Assembly (NCBI RefSeq): GCF_022662495.1
Contig: NZ_JAKPBU010000001.1
Location: 1,860,001 to 1,924,000, forward strand
DNA: 64,000 nucleotides
Reading direction: 5' to 3'
DNA from: Lysobacter sp. M2-1
GTDB lineage: Bacteria; Pseudomonadota; Gammaproteobacteria; Xanthomonadales; Xanthomonadaceae
The notes below the pieces were generated by a model that was not told where the DNA came from, did no database searches, and worked only from the letters and a program-made list of their open reading frames with translations. The position numbers and the translations under genes were made by a program. Of this stretch, positions 1 through 10,995 are shown piece after piece (the first letter of the stretch is position 1; the number at the start of each line of letters is the position of its first letter).

Positions 1-987
1 GCCGAGCTGCGCGACGCCGGTGCCGAAGCGGTCGCGATGGAGGTCAGCTCGCATGCCCTCGACCAGGGGCGGGTGGATGCGGTGCATTACGACGTGGCGG
101 TGTTCACCAATCTCACCCGCGATCACCTCGACTACCACGGCGACATGGCCAGCTATGGCGCGGCAAAAGCCCGGCTGTTCGCCCGGCCGGGCCTGCATGC
201 GGCGGTGGTGAATCTGGACGACGAGTTCGGCGTGACGCTGCTGGCGGAACTGCCGCCGACGTTGCGCGGCATCGGCACCAGCGCGCAAGGCCATGCACAG
301 GCCATGGTGCGCGCTGAGAACGTGGCGCTGGATGCGGCCGGCATCGCCTTCGACATGGTCCTGGGCGATTCGCGACATGCAATCCGTTCGCCGCTGCTGG
401 GACGGTTCAACATCGGCAACCTGCTGGCGGTCGCCGGCGTGCTGCATGCGCTGGGCTTTGATGATGCGGCCATCGCCAGCGTGCTGCCGCAGCTCGAACC
501 AATTCCCGGGCGCATGAACCGGATCGGGGGCAGCGACGGCCAGCCGCTGGTGGTGGTGGATTACTCGCACAAGCCCGACCCCTTGCAGCAGGCGCTCGAA
601 TCGCTGCGCGGCCACCTGCACGGACAGCTCGTCTGCGTGTTCGGCTGCGGCGGCGAACGCGACCGTGGCAAGCGGCCGCAGATGGCGCGCATCGCCGAAG
701 ACCTGGCCGACGTGGTGATCGTCACCGACGACAATCCCCGCGGCGAAAACGGCGATGCGATCGTGGCCGAGATCGTGGCCGGCTTCGCCCGCCCGCAGGA
801 TGCGATCGTCGAACGCGATCGCCGGCGCGCGATCGCCCGCGCCATCGGCGATGCCGGACCCGACGACATCGTGCTGATCGCGGGCAAGGGTCACGAAACC
901 TACCAGGAAGTCGCCGGCGTGAAGCACGCCTTCGACGACACCGAAGTGGCGCGCGATGCGTTGGCGCGCCGGGCAGGTGGCTCATGA
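1..987 (+). CDS. murE: UDP-MurNAc-L-Ala-D-Glu:meso-DAP ligase MurE, 5' truncated
   Basis: Cytoplasmic Mur ligase that adds meso-diaminopimelate to the UDP-MurNAc dipeptide in peptidoglycan synthesis. The frame is open from base 1, so the N-terminus and P-loop lie upstream of the window; 328 residues are visible. Family marks include MEVSSHAL at bases 37-60, the DAP-selecting DNPR box at bases 730-741, and GKGHE near the C-terminus. The usual YAHTPD segment reads YSHKPD. The stop overlaps the murF start by 4 bases, so the two are probably translationally coupled. Identity is secure from the DNPR box and the neighbours. Confidence 0.96.
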   Translation, partial: AELRDAGAEAVAMEVSSHALDQGRVDAVHYDVAVFTNLTRDHLDYHGDMASYGAAKARLFARPGLHAAVVNLDDEFGVTLLAELPPTLRGIGTSAQGHAQAMVRAENVALDAAGIAFDMVLGDSRHAIRSPLLGRFNIGNLLAVAGVLHALGFDDAAIASVLPQLEPIPGRMNRIGGSDGQPLVVVDYSHKPDPLQQALESLRGHLHGQLVCVFGCGGERDRGKRPQMARIAEDLADVVIVTDDNPRGENGDAIVAEIVAGFARPQDAIVERDRRRAIARAIGDAGPDDIVLIAGKGHETYQEVAGVKHAFDDTEVARDALARRAGGS

Positions 988-2375
988 AGCCGCTGCGCCT
1001 GTCCGAGATCGCGCGCATGGCCGGCGGCCACCTGAACGGCGAAGACGTCATGGTCGATGCCATCGCCAGCGATACCCGCGCCATGCCCGAGGGTGGCCGC
1101 GCGCTGTTCGTGGCGCTGAAGGGTGAGCGCTTCGACGGCCATGATCATGTCGCCGACGCAGCGCTGCACGGCGCGCGCGCCGCGCTGGTTTCGCATGCCG
1201 TCGTGTCGGAGATTCCGCAGGTTAGCGTCGCCGACACCGAACGCGCGCTGGCCGCCATCGCCGCGGCGCTGCAGTCCGGACGCTCCGGCAAGGTCGTCGC
1301 GATCACCGGCAGCAATGGCAAGACCAGCGTCAAGACTATGCTGCTGTCGACCCTGCAGAGTGCTGGGCGGGCCTATGCCAATCCCGGCAACCGCAACAAC
1401 GAGATCGGGTTGCCGCTGGCCGTGATCGATGCGCCGGACGACGCCGACTTCGCCATCTACGAGATGGGCGCCGGCAAGCCGGGCGACATCGCCTACCTGA
1501 CCACGGTGGTGCGCCCGGACGTGTCGCTGGTGAACAACATCGCGCCCGCGCACCTGGAGCGCATGGGCAGCCTGCTCGGCGTGGCCGACACCAAGGCCGC
1601 GATCTACGACGCATTGCCCGCCGATGGCGTGGCGGTGATCAACGCCGACGACGCGTTCGCTCCGTATTTCGCCGAGCGCGCGCACGGGCGGCGGCTGATC
1701 CGCTTCGGCATCGAGGCTTCCGCGGACATCCGCGCACGCGACATCCGCGGCGATGCCGGCGGCATGCGTTTTGTCCTGATCGCACCCGAAGGCGAGGCGG
1801 AGGTGACATTGGCGCTGCCTGGCCGTCACAACGTGCGCAACGCGCTGGCAGCCGCTGCGTTGGCGCTGGGAGCCGGTGCGTCCTTCGATGCGGTGGTGAC
1901 TGGCCTCGAGGCCGCGCGTCCGGTCGCCGGCCGCCTGGTCCGGCACGTGCTGGGCAACGGCGCGACCCTGATCGACGACAGCTACAACGCCAATCCTGGC
2001 TCGCTCAATGCCGCCATCGACCTGCTCTCGACAAGCGCGCAGGCCGAAGGGCAGGGCGATGCCTGGCTGGTGCTGGGCGATATGCGCGAACTCGGCGCCG
2101 ATGCCCAGGCATTGCATGCCGAGGCCGGTCGCCGCGCAAAGGCCGCGGGCATCGCGCGGATGTACGCGCTGGGCGAGCTGAGCGCGCATGCCGCGCAGGC
2201 CTTCGGCGAAGGCGCACGCACCTTTGATTCGCATGCGGCACTGGCCGAAGCGTTGCAGCGCGACCTCGCCGCGGGGACTACGGCTCCCACGATCCTGGTG
2301 AAGGGATCGCGCGGCAGTGCGATGGATCGCGTTGTCCGGCAGTTGCTGGAACAGGAGGGCGCGCATGCTGCTTGA
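984..2375 (+). CDS. murF: UDP-MurNAc-tripeptide:D-Ala-D-Ala ligase MurF
   Basis: Cytoplasmic ligase that adds D-Ala-D-Ala to complete the UDP-MurNAc pentapeptide. The 463-residue length is normal for MurF. The ATP loop GSNGKTS lies near residues 109-115, the middle-domain motif NNIAPAHLE follows, and DDSYNANP in the C-terminal third is typical of MurF. The ATG overlaps the murE stop (ATGA) and its own stop runs 11 bases into mraY. It is in a tightly packed division/cell-wall operon and is probably transcribed from far upstream, outside the window. Confidence 0.96.
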   Translation: MKPLRLSEIARMAGGHLNGEDVMVDAIASDTRAMPEGGRALFVALKGERFDGHDHVADAALHGARAALVSHAVVSEIPQVSVADTERALAAIAAALQSGRSGKVVAITGSNGKTSVKTMLLSTLQSAGRAYANPGNRNNEIGLPLAVIDAPDDADFAIYEMGAGKPGDIAYLTTVVRPDVSLVNNIAPAHLERMGSLLGVADTKAAIYDALPADGVAVINADDAFAPYFAERAHGRRLIRFGIEASADIRARDIRGDAGGMRFVLIAPEGEAEVTLALPGRHNVRNALAAAALALGAGASFDAVVTGLEAARPVAGRLVRHVLGNGATLIDDSYNANPGSLNAAIDLLSTSAQAEGQGDAWLVLGDMRELGADAQALHAEAGRRAKAAGIARMYALGELSAHAAQAFGEGARTFDSHAALAEALQRDLAAGTTAPTILVKGSRGSAMDRVVRQLLEQEGAHAA

Positions 2376-3447
2376 ACTGACCCGCTGGCTGCAGCAGCTC
2401 GAAGGCCTGTTCGGCCTGTTCGGCTACCTGACCTTCCGCGGCATTCTTGCGGCGCTGACCGCGCTTGCGCTGTCGCTGTGGTGGGGCCCGGCGATGATCC
2501 GCAAGCTGGCCGAGTTCAAGGGCCAGCCGATCCGCAGCGACGGTCCCCAGACCCACTTCACCAAGGCCGGTACGCCGACCATGGGTGGCGCGCTGATCCT
2601 GCTGACGGTACTGGCTTCGGTGCTGCTATGGGGCGACCTCCGCAACAAGTACGTGTGGGTGGTCCTGGTGGTGATGATCGGCTTCGGCGCGATCGGCTGG
2701 TACGACGATTGGCTGAAGATCGTCAAGCGCGATCCCAACGGAATGAAGTCGCGCTGGAAGTATCTGTGCCAGTCGATCCTGGGCCTGGCGGCCGGCTACT
2801 ACCTGTATGCCTACGCCGATGTGCCGGCCGCCACCACCTTCTACCTGCCATTGTTCAAGTCGGTGGCGCTGCCGCTGGCGGGGATCGGCTTCGTCGCCAT
2901 CGCCTATTTCTGGATCGTCGGGTTCTCCAACGCAGTCAATTTGACCGATGGCCTGGATGGCCTGGCGATCATGCCTTCGGTGCTGGTCGCGTGCGCGCTG
3001 GGCATCTTCGCCTACGCCTCGGGCCATGCCGAGTTCTCCAAATACCTGCAGATCCCGGCGGTGCCAGGTGCGGGCGAGCTGGTGATCATCTGCGCTGCGA
3101 TCGCCGGTGCGGGCCTGGGCTTCCTCTGGTTCAACACCTACCCGGCGATGGTGTTCATGGGCGACATCGGCGCGCTGGCACTGGGCGCGGTGCTCGGTAC
3201 GGTCGCGGTGATCGTGCGCCAGGAACTGGTGCTGGTGATCATGGGCGGGATCTTCGTCATCGAGACGCTCTCGGTGATGATCCAGGTCGCCTCGTTCAAG
3301 CTCACCGGAAAGCGCGTGTTCCGGATGGCGCCGATCCACCATCACTTCGAACTCAAGGGCTGGCCAGAGCCCCGCGTGATCGTGCGCTTCTGGATCATCT
3401 CGGTGATCCTGGTGCTGGTCGGGCTGGCCACGTTGAAGGTGCGCTGA
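2365..3447 (+). CDS. mraY: phospho-MurNAc-pentapeptide translocase MraY
   Basis: Inner-membrane enzyme that transfers phospho-MurNAc-pentapeptide to undecaprenyl phosphate, giving lipid I. From the ATG at 2365 the protein has 360 residues, matching the family length; an ATG at 2317 would add an unrelated segment lying inside murF. A GGAGG-type ribosome site sits just before 2365. The conserved YDDW aspartates fall near residues 114-115, [10 protein letters not shown] and the MAPIHHHFE loop are present, and about ten membrane segments can be traced. The stop shares bases with the ftsW start. Confidence 0.97.
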   Translation: MLLELTRWLQQLEGLFGLFGYLTFRGILAALTALALSLWWGPAMIRKLAEFKGQPIRSDGPQTHFTKAGTPTMGGALILLTVLASVLLWGDLRNKYVWVVLVVMIGFGAIGWYDDWLKIVKRDPNGMKSRWKYLCQSILGLAAGYYLYAYADVPAATTFYLPLFKSVALPLAGIGFVAIAYFWIVGFSNAVNLTDGLDGLAIMPSVLVACALGIFAYASGHAEFSKYLQIPAVPGAGELVIICAAIAGAGLGFLWFNTYPAMVFMGDIGALALGAVLGTVAVIVRQELVLVIMGGIFVIETLSVMIQVASFKLTGKRVFRMAPIHHHFELKGWPEPRVIVRFWIISVILVLVGLATLKVR

Positions 3448-4844
3448 TGACCCGGCCCTTCGACCAGATGCGTTACGAACCCGGCAGCGGCGAAACCGTC
3501 CGCCAGGCGACCCGGCTCGATGCGATCCAGGGCCGCTTCGACCCGTGGCTGCTGATCTCGTTCTTCGCGCTCGCGGGGCTGGGCGTGGTGATGGTCGCCT
3601 CGAGTTCGATCGCCATTGGCGAGAACCACGAGGTCGGCCCGTTCTATTTCCTGGTCCGCCACCTGCTGTTCCTGGCTTGCGGCATGGGCCTGGCGTTCGT
3701 GGCGATGCGGGTCGAACTCAAGACCCTGGACCAGAACAGCCAGCTGATGCTGCTGCTGTGTTTCGTGCTGCTGCTGCTGGTGTTCGTGCCGGGCATCGGC
3801 AGCAGCGTCAACGGTGCCAGGCGCTGGCTGCAGCTGGTGGTGGTGAAGTTCCAGGCGGTGGAGGCGGTCAAGCTGCTTTTCATCCTCTGGCTTGCCAGCT
3901 ACCTGGTGCGTTTCCGCGACCAGGTCAATGCGACCTGGCCGGCCATGCTCAAGCCGCTCGGCGTATCGGTGGCGCTGGTCGCCTTGATCCTGATGCAGCC
4001 GGATTTCGGTTCGTCCTCGCTGCTGCTGGCGATCACCGCCGGCATGCTGGTGCTGGGCGGCGTGAACATGCCGCGCATGTTCGGCCCGGTCCTGGTCGGT
4101 CTGCCGGTGCTGGCCATGATCGCGATCGCCGAGCCGTATCGCATGCGCCGCTTCACCTCGTTCGTGGACCCATGGGCGGATCCGTTCGGCAGCGGCTACC
4201 AGCTGACCAATGCGCTGATGGCGGTCGGACGCGGCGAGTGGTTCGGCGTCGGCCTGGGCGGCTCGGTGCAGAAGCTGGCTTACCTGCCCGAGGCGCATAC
4301 CGACTTCATCATGGCGGTGATCGCCGAGGAGCTCGGCTTCGCTGGGGTCTGCCTGGTGATCGGCCTGTATGCGCTGCTCGTCGGCCGGGCGTTCTGGGTG
4401 GGCCTGAAGTGCGTGGAGATGCGGCGTCATTTCGCCGGCTACTGCGCGTTCGGGATCGCGCTGTGGATCGCCCTGCAGAGCCTGGTATCGATCGGGGTGA
4501 ATCTCGGTCTGCTCCCGACCAAGGGACTGACCCTGCCGCTGATTTCCTCGGGCGGTTCCAGTGTGCTGATGACCTGCGCCGCGATTGGCGTGCTGTTGCG
4601 GGTCTCGTACGAGCTCGATCGCGCCGAGCGTCAGGTCGCACGCCTGCGCGGCGAAGCGGCACAACCGTCCACGGGTTCGCCGGCGATGAGCCAGCCGATC
4701 CCGGCCGACGTGGCGGCCGAGCGCGGCACCAGCCGTCTGCGCCAGCGTGTCGAGCCCGGGCTCGGCAAGAGCGGGCTTGGTAAAAGCGGACCCGGCAGAA
4801 GCGTGCCCGGCAACAACGTGCTCGGCCTGAGGAAGACGACATGA
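3447..4844 (+). CDS. ftsW: peptidoglycan glycosyltransferase / division protein FtsW
   Basis: SEDS-family membrane protein of the divisome that polymerises lipid II at the septum with its cognate class B PBP. The ATG at 3447 overlaps the mraY stop, giving 465 residues with about ten membrane segments. The loop with [18 protein letters not shown] and the C-terminal [12 protein letters not shown] are FtsW/RodA hallmarks. The last 70 residues form a hydrophilic tail ending in a GKSG/GLGKSG/GPGRS-like imperfect repeat. murG normally follows ftsW, but here murC begins inside the ftsW stop. Confidence 0.95.
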   Translation: MTRPFDQMRYEPGSGETVRQATRLDAIQGRFDPWLLISFFALAGLGVVMVASSSIAIGENHEVGPFYFLVRHLLFLACGMGLAFVAMRVELKTLDQNSQLMLLLCFVLLLLVFVPGIGSSVNGARRWLQLVVVKFQAVEAVKLLFILWLASYLVRFRDQVNATWPAMLKPLGVSVALVALILMQPDFGSSSLLLAITAGMLVLGGVNMPRMFGPVLVGLPVLAMIAIAEPYRMRRFTSFVDPWADPFGSGYQLTNALMAVGRGEWFGVGLGGSVQKLAYLPEAHTDFIMAVIAEELGFAGVCLVIGLYALLVGRAFWVGLKCVEMRRHFAGYCAFGIALWIALQSLVSIGVNLGLLPTKGLTLPLISSGGSSVLMTCAAIGVLLRVSYELDRAERQVARLRGEAAQPSTGSPAMSQPIPADVAAERGTSRLRQRVEPGLGKSGLGKSGPGRSVPGNNVLGLRKTT

Positions 4845-6286
4845 TGGCCCGCCTGCACGAACGCCGGCTGCAGACCACCGGTGACCTGGCACAGGCGCAC
4901 CGACGCGTGCATTTCGTCGGCATCGGCGGCGCGGGCATGAGCGGCATCGCCGAAGTGCTGTGCACCCTTGGCTACGAAGTGTCCGGTTCCGACCAGGCCG
5001 ACAGCGCCACCACCCAGCGCCTGGCCAAGCTCGGCGCGACGATCCACAAGGGCCATACGGCGGCCAACGTGCTCGGCGCGGATTGCATCGTGGTGTCGAG
5101 TGCGATCAAGCCGGACAACCCGGAGTTGCTCGAAGCGCGCGCGCAGCGGATCCCGATCGTGCCGCGCGCCGAGATGCTGGCCGAACTGATGCGCTTCCGT
5201 CGCGGCATCGCGGTGGCCGGCACACACGGCAAGACCACCACCACCTCGCTTACCGCCAGCGTGCTGGCCGAGGGCGGGCTGGATCCGACCTTCGTCATCG
5301 GCGGGCAGCTGCTGGCCGCCGGCGCCAACGCGCGCCTGGGCAGTGGGCAGTGGCTGGTGGCCGAAGCCGACGAGAGCGACGGCAGCTTCCTGCGCCTGGA
5401 TCCGCTGATCGCGGTGGTCACCAACATCGACGCCGATCACCTCGAGAACTATGGCGGCGATTTCGCAAGGGTCCAGGCCGCGTTCTCCGAGTTCCTGCAC
5501 AGGCTGCCGTTCTATGGCCTGGCGATCCTGTGCATCGACGATCCGGAAGTGGCGAAGCTCGCCGCCGACATGCCGCGCCACGTGATGACCTACGGCCTCG
5601 ACGAACACGCCGACGTGCGCGCCGAGCGCCTGCTGCAGGCGGGCGGGCGGATGAACTTCGACCTGTGCCTGCCGGATGGGTCGTGCACGCAGGTGTCGCT
5701 GGCCATGCCCGGCCGCCACAACGTGCAGAACGCGCTGGCTGCCGCTGCGGTCGGCTGGCAGCTGGGCGTGGCGGCCGATGCCATCGCGCGCGCGCTGCAG
5801 ACCTTCGCCGGCGTGGGACGCCGCTTCAACGAGCTGGCGACCCTGCCGCTGCGCGGCGGTGGCCAGGTCGTGCTGGTCGACGACTACGGCCACCATCCTC
5901 GCGAACTGGCCGCGGTGTTCGAGGCGGCGCGCGGCGGCTGGCCGGAGCGACGGCTGGTGGTGGCGTTCCAGCCGCACCGCTATACCCGCACCCGCGACCT
6001 GTTCGACGACTTCGCCAGCGTACTCTCCCAGGCCGACACCGTGGTCCTGACCGAGGTGTATCCGGCGGGCGAAGCGCCGATCGCCGGTGCCGACGCGAAA
6101 TCGCTGGCGCGCGCGATCCGCGCGCGCGGGCGCATCGATCCGGTCGTGGTGGCATCGGCCGGCGAGCTCGCCGACGTGCTGCCCGACATCCTCGCCGATG
6201 GCGACCTGTTGCTGATGATGGGCGCGGGCGATATCGGCCATGCCGCGCAGCAGATCGCGGCGCAGGGCCTGGGAGGCGATCGATGA
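4841..6286 (+). CDS. murC: UDP-N-acetylmuramate:L-alanine ligase MurC
   Basis: First amino-acid ligase of peptidoglycan precursor synthesis; joins L-Ala to UDP-MurNAc in the cytoplasm. 481 residues, family-typical. It shows the N-terminal Rossmann motif [14 protein letters not shown] (residues about 27-40), the ATP loop GTHGKTTTT near 127-135, and the C-terminal DDYGHHPRE block. Two ATGs in tandem (4841 and 4844) could start it; both overlap the ftsW stop. The stop overlaps ddl. Confidence 0.96.
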   Translation: MMARLHERRLQTTGDLAQAHRRVHFVGIGGAGMSGIAEVLCTLGYEVSGSDQADSATTQRLAKLGATIHKGHTAANVLGADCIVVSSAIKPDNPELLEARAQRIPIVPRAEMLAELMRFRRGIAVAGTHGKTTTTSLTASVLAEGGLDPTFVIGGQLLAAGANARLGSGQWLVAEADESDGSFLRLDPLIAVVTNIDADHLENYGGDFARVQAAFSEFLHRLPFYGLAILCIDDPEVAKLAADMPRHVMTYGLDEHADVRAERLLQAGGRMNFDLCLPDGSCTQVSLAMPGRHNVQNALAAAAVGWQLGVAADAIARALQTFAGVGRRFNELATLPLRGGGQVVLVDDYGHHPRELAAVFEAARGGWPERRLVVAFQPHRYTRTRDLFDDFASVLSQADTVVLTEVYPAGEAPIAGADAKSLARAIRARGRIDPVVVASAGELADVLPDILADGDLLLMMGAGDIGHAAQQIAAQGLGGDR

Positions 6287-7254
6287 TGTCCGCCCCGCAG
6301 CTGCCGCCGTTGCGCGTGGACGATGCCGCCGTGTTCGGGCGCGTTGCCGTATTGATGGGCGGCGACAGTTCCGAGCGCGAGGTGTCGCTCGATTCGGGCC
6401 GCAACGTGCTCGAAGCCCTGCGCGCGCGCGGGGTCAAGGCCGACAGCGTCGACGGCGTGCCCAACCTGATCCGCGAACTGCAGGACCACTCCGATAGAAG
6501 CCGGCATTTCGACCGGGTGTTCAACATCCTGCACGGCGGTGTGGGCGAGAACGGCGTGCTGCAGGGCCTGCTCGAAGCCTTGCGGGTGCCGTACACCGGG
6601 CCTGGTGTGCTCGGTTCGGCCCTGACCATGGACAAGATCCGCACCAAGCAGGTGTGGCTGGCAGAAGGGCTGCCGACCGCGCGCTTCGTGCGTCTGCCGC
6701 CGGGTGCGGATATTGCGGCAGCCGTGCGCGAACTGGGCCTGCCCGTGTTCATCAAGCCATCGGCGGAGGGTTCCAGCGTCGGCGTATTCCGCGTCACCAG
6801 CGACGCCGAACTGGCGCCTGCGATCGAATTCGCGCGCGGATACGACGGCGAACTGTTGGCCGAGCAGCTGGTCGCCGGCGGCGAATACACGGTCGGCATC
6901 CTCGGCGACGTGGCGCTGCCTTCGATCCGCATCGTGCCGGCCGGCGACTGGTACGACTACCACGCCAAGTACGTCTCCGACGACACGCAATACCTCTGTC
7001 CCGGCCTGGAAGGCGATGCAGAAGAAGAGATCCGGCGCCTGTCGCTGGCCGCATTCCGTGCCGCCGGATGCAGCGGATGGGGGCGCGTGGACGTGATGCG
7101 CCACGCCGACGGCCGCTTCGCGCTGATGGAAGTGAACACCGCGCCCGGCATGACCAGCCATTCGCTGGTGCCCAAGGGCGCGCGCCAGCTCGGCGTGGAA
7201 TTCGACGAGCTGTGCTGGCGGATCCTGGAACAGACCCTGGAGCCGCGGCCGTGA
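6283..7254 (+). CDS. ddl: D-alanine:D-alanine ligase
   Basis: ATP-grasp enzyme that makes the D-Ala-D-Ala substrate for MurF. The start at 6283 (or the adjacent ATG at 6286) lies just downstream of a GGGAGG ribosome site and overlaps the murC stop; the same frame runs open far upstream inside murC but is not coding there. 323 residues. Ddl marks: [16 protein letters not shown] at the N-terminus, EGSSVGV in the ATP-grasp fold, and [15 protein letters not shown] near the C-terminus. Gene order points to the DdlB type. Confidence 0.95.
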   Translation: MMSAPQLPPLRVDDAAVFGRVAVLMGGDSSEREVSLDSGRNVLEALRARGVKADSVDGVPNLIRELQDHSDRSRHFDRVFNILHGGVGENGVLQGLLEALRVPYTGPGVLGSALTMDKIRTKQVWLAEGLPTARFVRLPPGADIAAAVRELGLPVFIKPSAEGSSVGVFRVTSDAELAPAIEFARGYDGELLAEQLVAGGEYTVGILGDVALPSIRIVPAGDWYDYHAKYVSDDTQYLCPGLEGDAEEEIRRLSLAAFRAAGCSGWGRVDVMRHADGRFALMEVNTAPGMTSHSLVPKGARQLGVEFDELCWRILEQTLEPRP

Positions 7255-8075
7255 GCGCGCTGCTGCGCATCCTGGCGTGGACGCTGGCGCTGGCGCTGGT
7301 GGCGCTGCCGGTCGTGGCCGTGGTCAACGGCTGGATCGGTGCCGACCGCTGGCCGCTGCGCACGCTGCGCCTGCAGGGCGAGCTCAAGCGGGTCGATGCG
7401 CAGCGCGTGCGCGCCGCTGTGCTTCCATTCGCGCGCCAGGGGTTCTTCGCCGTACGCCTGGACGATGCCCAGGCGGCGGTCGCGCAGCTGCCCTGGGTCG
7501 AGCGCGCCGAAGTGCACAAGCGCTGGCCGGACGTGCTGGAAGTGCGGATCGCCGAACACCGCCCATTCGCGCTCTGGGGCAAGGATCGTCTGCTCTCCGA
7601 GCATGGACGCATCTTCCCGCGCGGCAACCTGGTGCCGCCCAAGGGCTTGCCGCAGCTCCAGGGCCCCGACGCGCGCGTTGCCGACGTGGTCGCGCTCTAC
7701 AACGAATCGCGCGCGCTGTTCGCGCCCAACAATTTGAAGGTCGAAACGCTCACGCTCGACGCGCGCGGCAGCTGGTCGCTGGCGCTGTCGGACGGCAGCC
7801 AGGTCGTGGTGGGCAGCAGCGAGGCGCGCCTGCGCCTGCAGCGCTTCGCGCGCCTGCTGCCGCAACTTCTGGCGCAGAAGCGGCAGCCGCTGCAGCGCGC
7901 CGACCTGCGCTACACGAATGGTTTCGCGTTGGTCTGGGCGGGCAGCCGCGAGCAAGCGGACGCCGTCGAGTCGTCTGCTGCGGCCGGCGAGCGCCCGGCC
8001 ATCGATGACCAGACCGGCACGCCCGCCATGACCCACCGGAAAACGATGCAGGTTCTGCAGCAGGAAAGATCATGA
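7251..8075 (+). CDS. ftsQ: cell division protein FtsQ
   Basis: Bitopic divisome protein that bridges early and late division proteins (FtsB/FtsL partners). The GTG at 7251 overlaps the ddl stop and gives 274 residues: a short cytoplasmic tip, one membrane segment at about residues 5-25, a POTRA domain at about 30-100 ([14 protein letters not shown]), then the FtsQ beta domain with the typical [20 protein letters not shown] stretch. A hydrophilic C-terminal tail follows. The stop overlaps the ftsA start (ATGA). Confidence 0.93.
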   Translation: MSALLRILAWTLALALVALPVVAVVNGWIGADRWPLRTLRLQGELKRVDAQRVRAAVLPFARQGFFAVRLDDAQAAVAQLPWVERAEVHKRWPDVLEVRIAEHRPFALWGKDRLLSEHGRIFPRGNLVPPKGLPQLQGPDARVADVVALYNESRALFAPNNLKVETLTLDARGSWSLALSDGSQVVVGSSEARLRLQRFARLLPQLLAQKRQPLQRADLRYTNGFALVWAGSREQADAVESSAAAGERPAIDDQTGTPAMTHRKTMQVLQQERS

Positions 8076-9307
8076 ATCGCAAAGGCGACAAGACGTTGAT
8101 CGTGGGCCTCGACATCGGCACGTCGAAGGTGGTTGCGCTGGTGGGCGAATACTCGCCCGGCAACCCGATCGAGGTGATCGGGATCGGCACCCACGAATCG
8201 CGCGGGCTCAAGCGCGGCGTCGTCGTCGATATCGAATCCACGGTGCAATCCATCCAGCGCGCGGTCGAGGAAGCCGAGCTGATGGCCGGCTGCGAGATCC
8301 GCAGCGTGTACGCGTCGATCTCCGGCAACCACGTGCAGTGCAAGAACTCGCCGGGGATCGTGCCGATCCGCGATGGCGAGGTGACCTACGCTGATCTCGA
8401 CCGGGTGCTCGACGCGGCCAAGGCGGTCGCGATCCCCGCCGACCAGAAGATCCTGCACGCGATCCCGCGCGAATACGTGCTCGACGATTCGCAGGAAGGC
8501 ATCCGCAACCCGGTCGGCATGACCGGCGTGCGCCTGGAGGTGCATGCGCACCTGGTCGTATGCGCGCAGTCGGCCGCGGCCAACATCAGCAAGTGCGTGC
8601 AGCGCTGCGGGCTGCAGGTGGACGACCTGATCCTGGCGCCGCTGGCCTCGGCCACCGCAGTGCTGACCGGCGACGAGCGCGAGCTTGGCGTGGTGCTGGT
8701 CGACATCGGCGCGGGCACCACGGATCTCGCCGTGTTCGTGCAGGGCGCGATCTGCCACACCGCGTCGCTGCCGATCGCCGGCGACCACGTCACCAACGAC
8801 ATCGCGCACATGCTGCGCACGCCCACGCCCGAGGCCGAGCAGATCAAGGTGCGCTACGCCTGCGCCCTGGCGCAACTGGCCACGGCCGAGGAAAGCATCC
8901 AGGTGCCGAGCGTGGGCGACCGTCCGCCGCGTCGCCTGCCGCGCCACGCGCTGGCGCAGGCGGTGCAGGGACGGTACGAGGAAATCTTCGAGATGGTGCA
9001 GGCCGAACTGCGCCGCAGCGGATTCGAGGAACTAGTGCGCGCCGGCATGGTGCTCACCGGCGGCGCCTCGAAGATGGAAGGCGTGATCGAGCTGGCCGAG
9101 GAAATGCTGCAGATGCCGGTGCGCGTGGGCATCCCGCAGCACGTTACCGGCCTGGGCGAAGTGGTCGGCAATCCGGTGCATGCCACCGGCGTCGGCCTGC
9201 TGCTGATGGGCAGCCAGATCGAACATCCGCGCCGGCCGATGATCCCGACCGGTCGCGCAGGCAGTTTCTTCAACAAGTTGAAGGACTGGTACCGGGGTGA
9301 ATTCTGA
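8072..9307 (+). CDS. ftsA: cell division protein FtsA
   Basis: Actin-like ATPase that tethers FtsZ filaments to the inner membrane. 411 residues. Phosphate-binding motifs are visible as GLDIGTSKVVALVGE at the N-terminus and VDIGAGTTDLAVF in the middle, and LTGGASKMEG corresponds to the adenosine motif. The C-terminal NKLKDWYRGEF is the amphipathic membrane-targeting helix. The start overlaps ftsQ; a 129-base gap separates it from ftsZ. Confidence 0.96.
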   Translation: MNRKGDKTLIVGLDIGTSKVVALVGEYSPGNPIEVIGIGTHESRGLKRGVVVDIESTVQSIQRAVEEAELMAGCEIRSVYASISGNHVQCKNSPGIVPIRDGEVTYADLDRVLDAAKAVAIPADQKILHAIPREYVLDDSQEGIRNPVGMTGVRLEVHAHLVVCAQSAAANISKCVQRCGLQVDDLILAPLASATAVLTGDERELGVVLVDIGAGTTDLAVFVQGAICHTASLPIAGDHVTNDIAHMLRTPTPEAEQIKVRYACALAQLATAEESIQVPSVGDRPPRRLPRHALAQAVQGRYEEIFEMVQAELRRSGFEELVRAGMVLTGGASKMEGVIELAEEMLQMPVRVGIPQHVTGLGEVVGNPVHATGVGLLLMGSQIEHPRRPMIPTGRAGSFFNKLKDWYRGEF

Positions 9308-9436
9308 TGTGCAGGAACGGTCGCGGCAGCACGCAGATGCGGCGGCCATGCAGGCGGGCAGGGCGACGACGATGAAGTACTTGGCTATCCGAACCACGAA
9401 CACAGCTACACATAACTAAATCAAGAGGACACGGTC

Positions 9437-10654
9437 ATGGCGCATTTCGAACTGGTAGAGAAGATGGCTCCCAACGCCACCATCAAAGTCATTGGCGTAG
9501 GCGGCGGCGGTGGCAACGCGGTCGCCCACATGGTCAACAACAGCGTCGACGGCGTTGAATTCATCACCGCCAACACCGACGCACAGGCGATCAAGAACTG
9601 CGGCGCGAAGCTGCAGCTGCAACTGGGCACCAACGTCACCAAGGGACTGGGCGCGGGTGCGAACCCCGAGGTCGGCCGCCAGGCCGCGCTCGAGGACCGC
9701 GAGCGCATCATGGAAGCCCTGGACGGCTCGGACATGGTCTTCATCACCGCCGGCATGGGTGGCGGCACCGGCACGGGTGCGGCGCCGGTGGTGGCGCAGC
9801 TGGCCAAGGAGATGGGCATCCTGACCGTGGCGGTGGTGACCAAGCCGTTCCCGTTCGAGGGCCGCCGCCGCATGCAGGTGGCGCTCAAGGGCATCGAGGA
9901 CCTGTCGCAGCACTGCGATTCGCTGATCACGATTCCCAACGAGAAGCTGATTACGGTACTCGGCAGGAACGCGACCATGATCCAGGCCTTCCGCGCCGCC
10001 AACGATGTGCTGCTCGGCGCGGTCCAGGGCATCGCCGACCTGATCGTGCGCCCGGGCCTGATCAACGTCGACTTCGCCGACGTGCGCACCGTGATGAGCG
10101 AGATGGGCCTGGCGATGATGGGCACGGGCAACGCCCGCGGCGATGATCGGGCGCAGGCCGCGGCCGAAGCGGCGATCCAGAATCCGCTGCTCGACGACGT
10201 CAACCTGTCCGGTGCCAACGGCATCCTGGTCAACATCACCGCCGGTCCGGACTTCACCATGGCCGAATTCGACGAGGTCGGCCGCACGATCGAGAACTTC
10301 GCCTCGGAAGACGCGACCGTTGTCATCGGCACCGTGCTCGACCCGGACATGCAGGACGACGTGCGGGTCACCGTGGTCGCCACCGGCCTCAACCGGGCGG
10401 CCGCCCGCCAGTCGGGCCGGGTGCCCGAGCGCGAGGCGCTGCGTACCCCGATCAAGCTGGTGCGCAATGCCACCACCGGCCAGCCGGAGTTCGGCCACGA
10501 CGACTTCGCGCCGGTGGCCGCGCCGGCGCCGGGCTTCGCCTCGGCCCTGCGCGGTGGCCGCAGTGAGCCGTCTGCATCGCCCGCGGTGGCCGATTTCGGC
10601 AACGACAGCAGCTATCTGGATATTCCGGCGTTCCTGCGTCGGCAGGCGGACTAA
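9437..10654 (+). CDS. ftsZ: cell division GTPase FtsZ
   Basis: Tubulin-like GTPase that forms the Z-ring. 405 residues. The GTP signature GGGTGTGA sits near residues 108-115, and NVDFADVRTVM and the T7-loop region are intact. The C-terminal peptide DIPAFLRRQAD, which binds FtsA and ZipA, is preceded by a variable linker. An AAGAGGA ribosome site lies 7 bases before the ATG. The 129-base gap after ftsA probably carries an extra promoter, as in related clusters, but no clear -35/-10 pair was resolved. Confidence 0.97.
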   Translation: MAHFELVEKMAPNATIKVIGVGGGGGNAVAHMVNNSVDGVEFITANTDAQAIKNCGAKLQLQLGTNVTKGLGAGANPEVGRQAALEDRERIMEALDGSDMVFITAGMGGGTGTGAAPVVAQLAKEMGILTVAVVTKPFPFEGRRRMQVALKGIEDLSQHCDSLITIPNEKLITVLGRNATMIQAFRAANDVLLGAVQGIADLIVRPGLINVDFADVRTVMSEMGLAMMGTGNARGDDRAQAAAEAAIQNPLLDDVNLSGANGILVNITAGPDFTMAEFDEVGRTIENFASEDATVVIGTVLDPDMQDDVRVTVVATGLNRAAARQSGRVPEREALRTPIKLVRNATTGQPEFGHDDFAPVAAPAPGFASALRGGRSEPSASPAVADFGNDSSYLDIPAFLRRQAD

Positions 10655-10680
10655 AGACCTGGTCCGTCGTCCTCTTGCCC

Positions 10681-10735
10681 CGGGGCCTGCGCCGGCCCCG
10701 CGGGCACAGCTTCGGTCGGCCTCCGCGCGAGGCCG
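10681..10735 (+). terminator. two hairpins downstream of ftsZ
   Basis: Two perfect 7-bp stems follow the ftsZ stop: CGGGGCC/GGCCCCG (10681-10700, loop of 6) and CGGCCTC/GAGGCCG (10717-10735, loop of 5). The second is followed by GGCCCGTTTCG, so the T-tract is weak. They probably end or attenuate ftsZ transcription before lpxC. Confidence 0.5.
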
Positions 10736-10774
10736 GCCCGTTTCGTCGACCTCGTCCGAGATGTCATGGGCCCT

Positions 10775-10863
10775 TGTGGGAGCGGCCTCGGCCGCGATTG
10801 CGTTTGATCTCGACTGTTCCGGGTTTCAGGGAAGGGCGTTCGCGAGCAAGCTCGCTCCCACAG
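10775..10863. repeat. GTGGGAG-type inverted repeat unit (family B)
   Basis: Starts TGTGGGAGCGGCCTCGGCCGCGATTG and ends GCGAGCAAGCTCGCTCCCACA, so the two ends are complementary and each carries its own hairpin (GCGGCC/GGCCGC and GCGAGC/GCTCGC). Related units occur at 41694-41789 and 51511-51680. It fills most of the 341-base ftsZ-lpxC gap; the remaining 130 bases before lpxC should hold its promoter, which was not resolved. Confidence 0.75.
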
Positions 10864-10995
10864 AAGTCGCTCAGGCTGGCCCCATCCCTTCCATTCAGGT
10901 TCAGCTGGCCGCGTGCTAATCTTCGCGGTCGTATAACGTCAGATTTGCGTTAAAGCGCAGTCCCCCGCCGCGCATCCCGATTCGATCCCCTCCTG

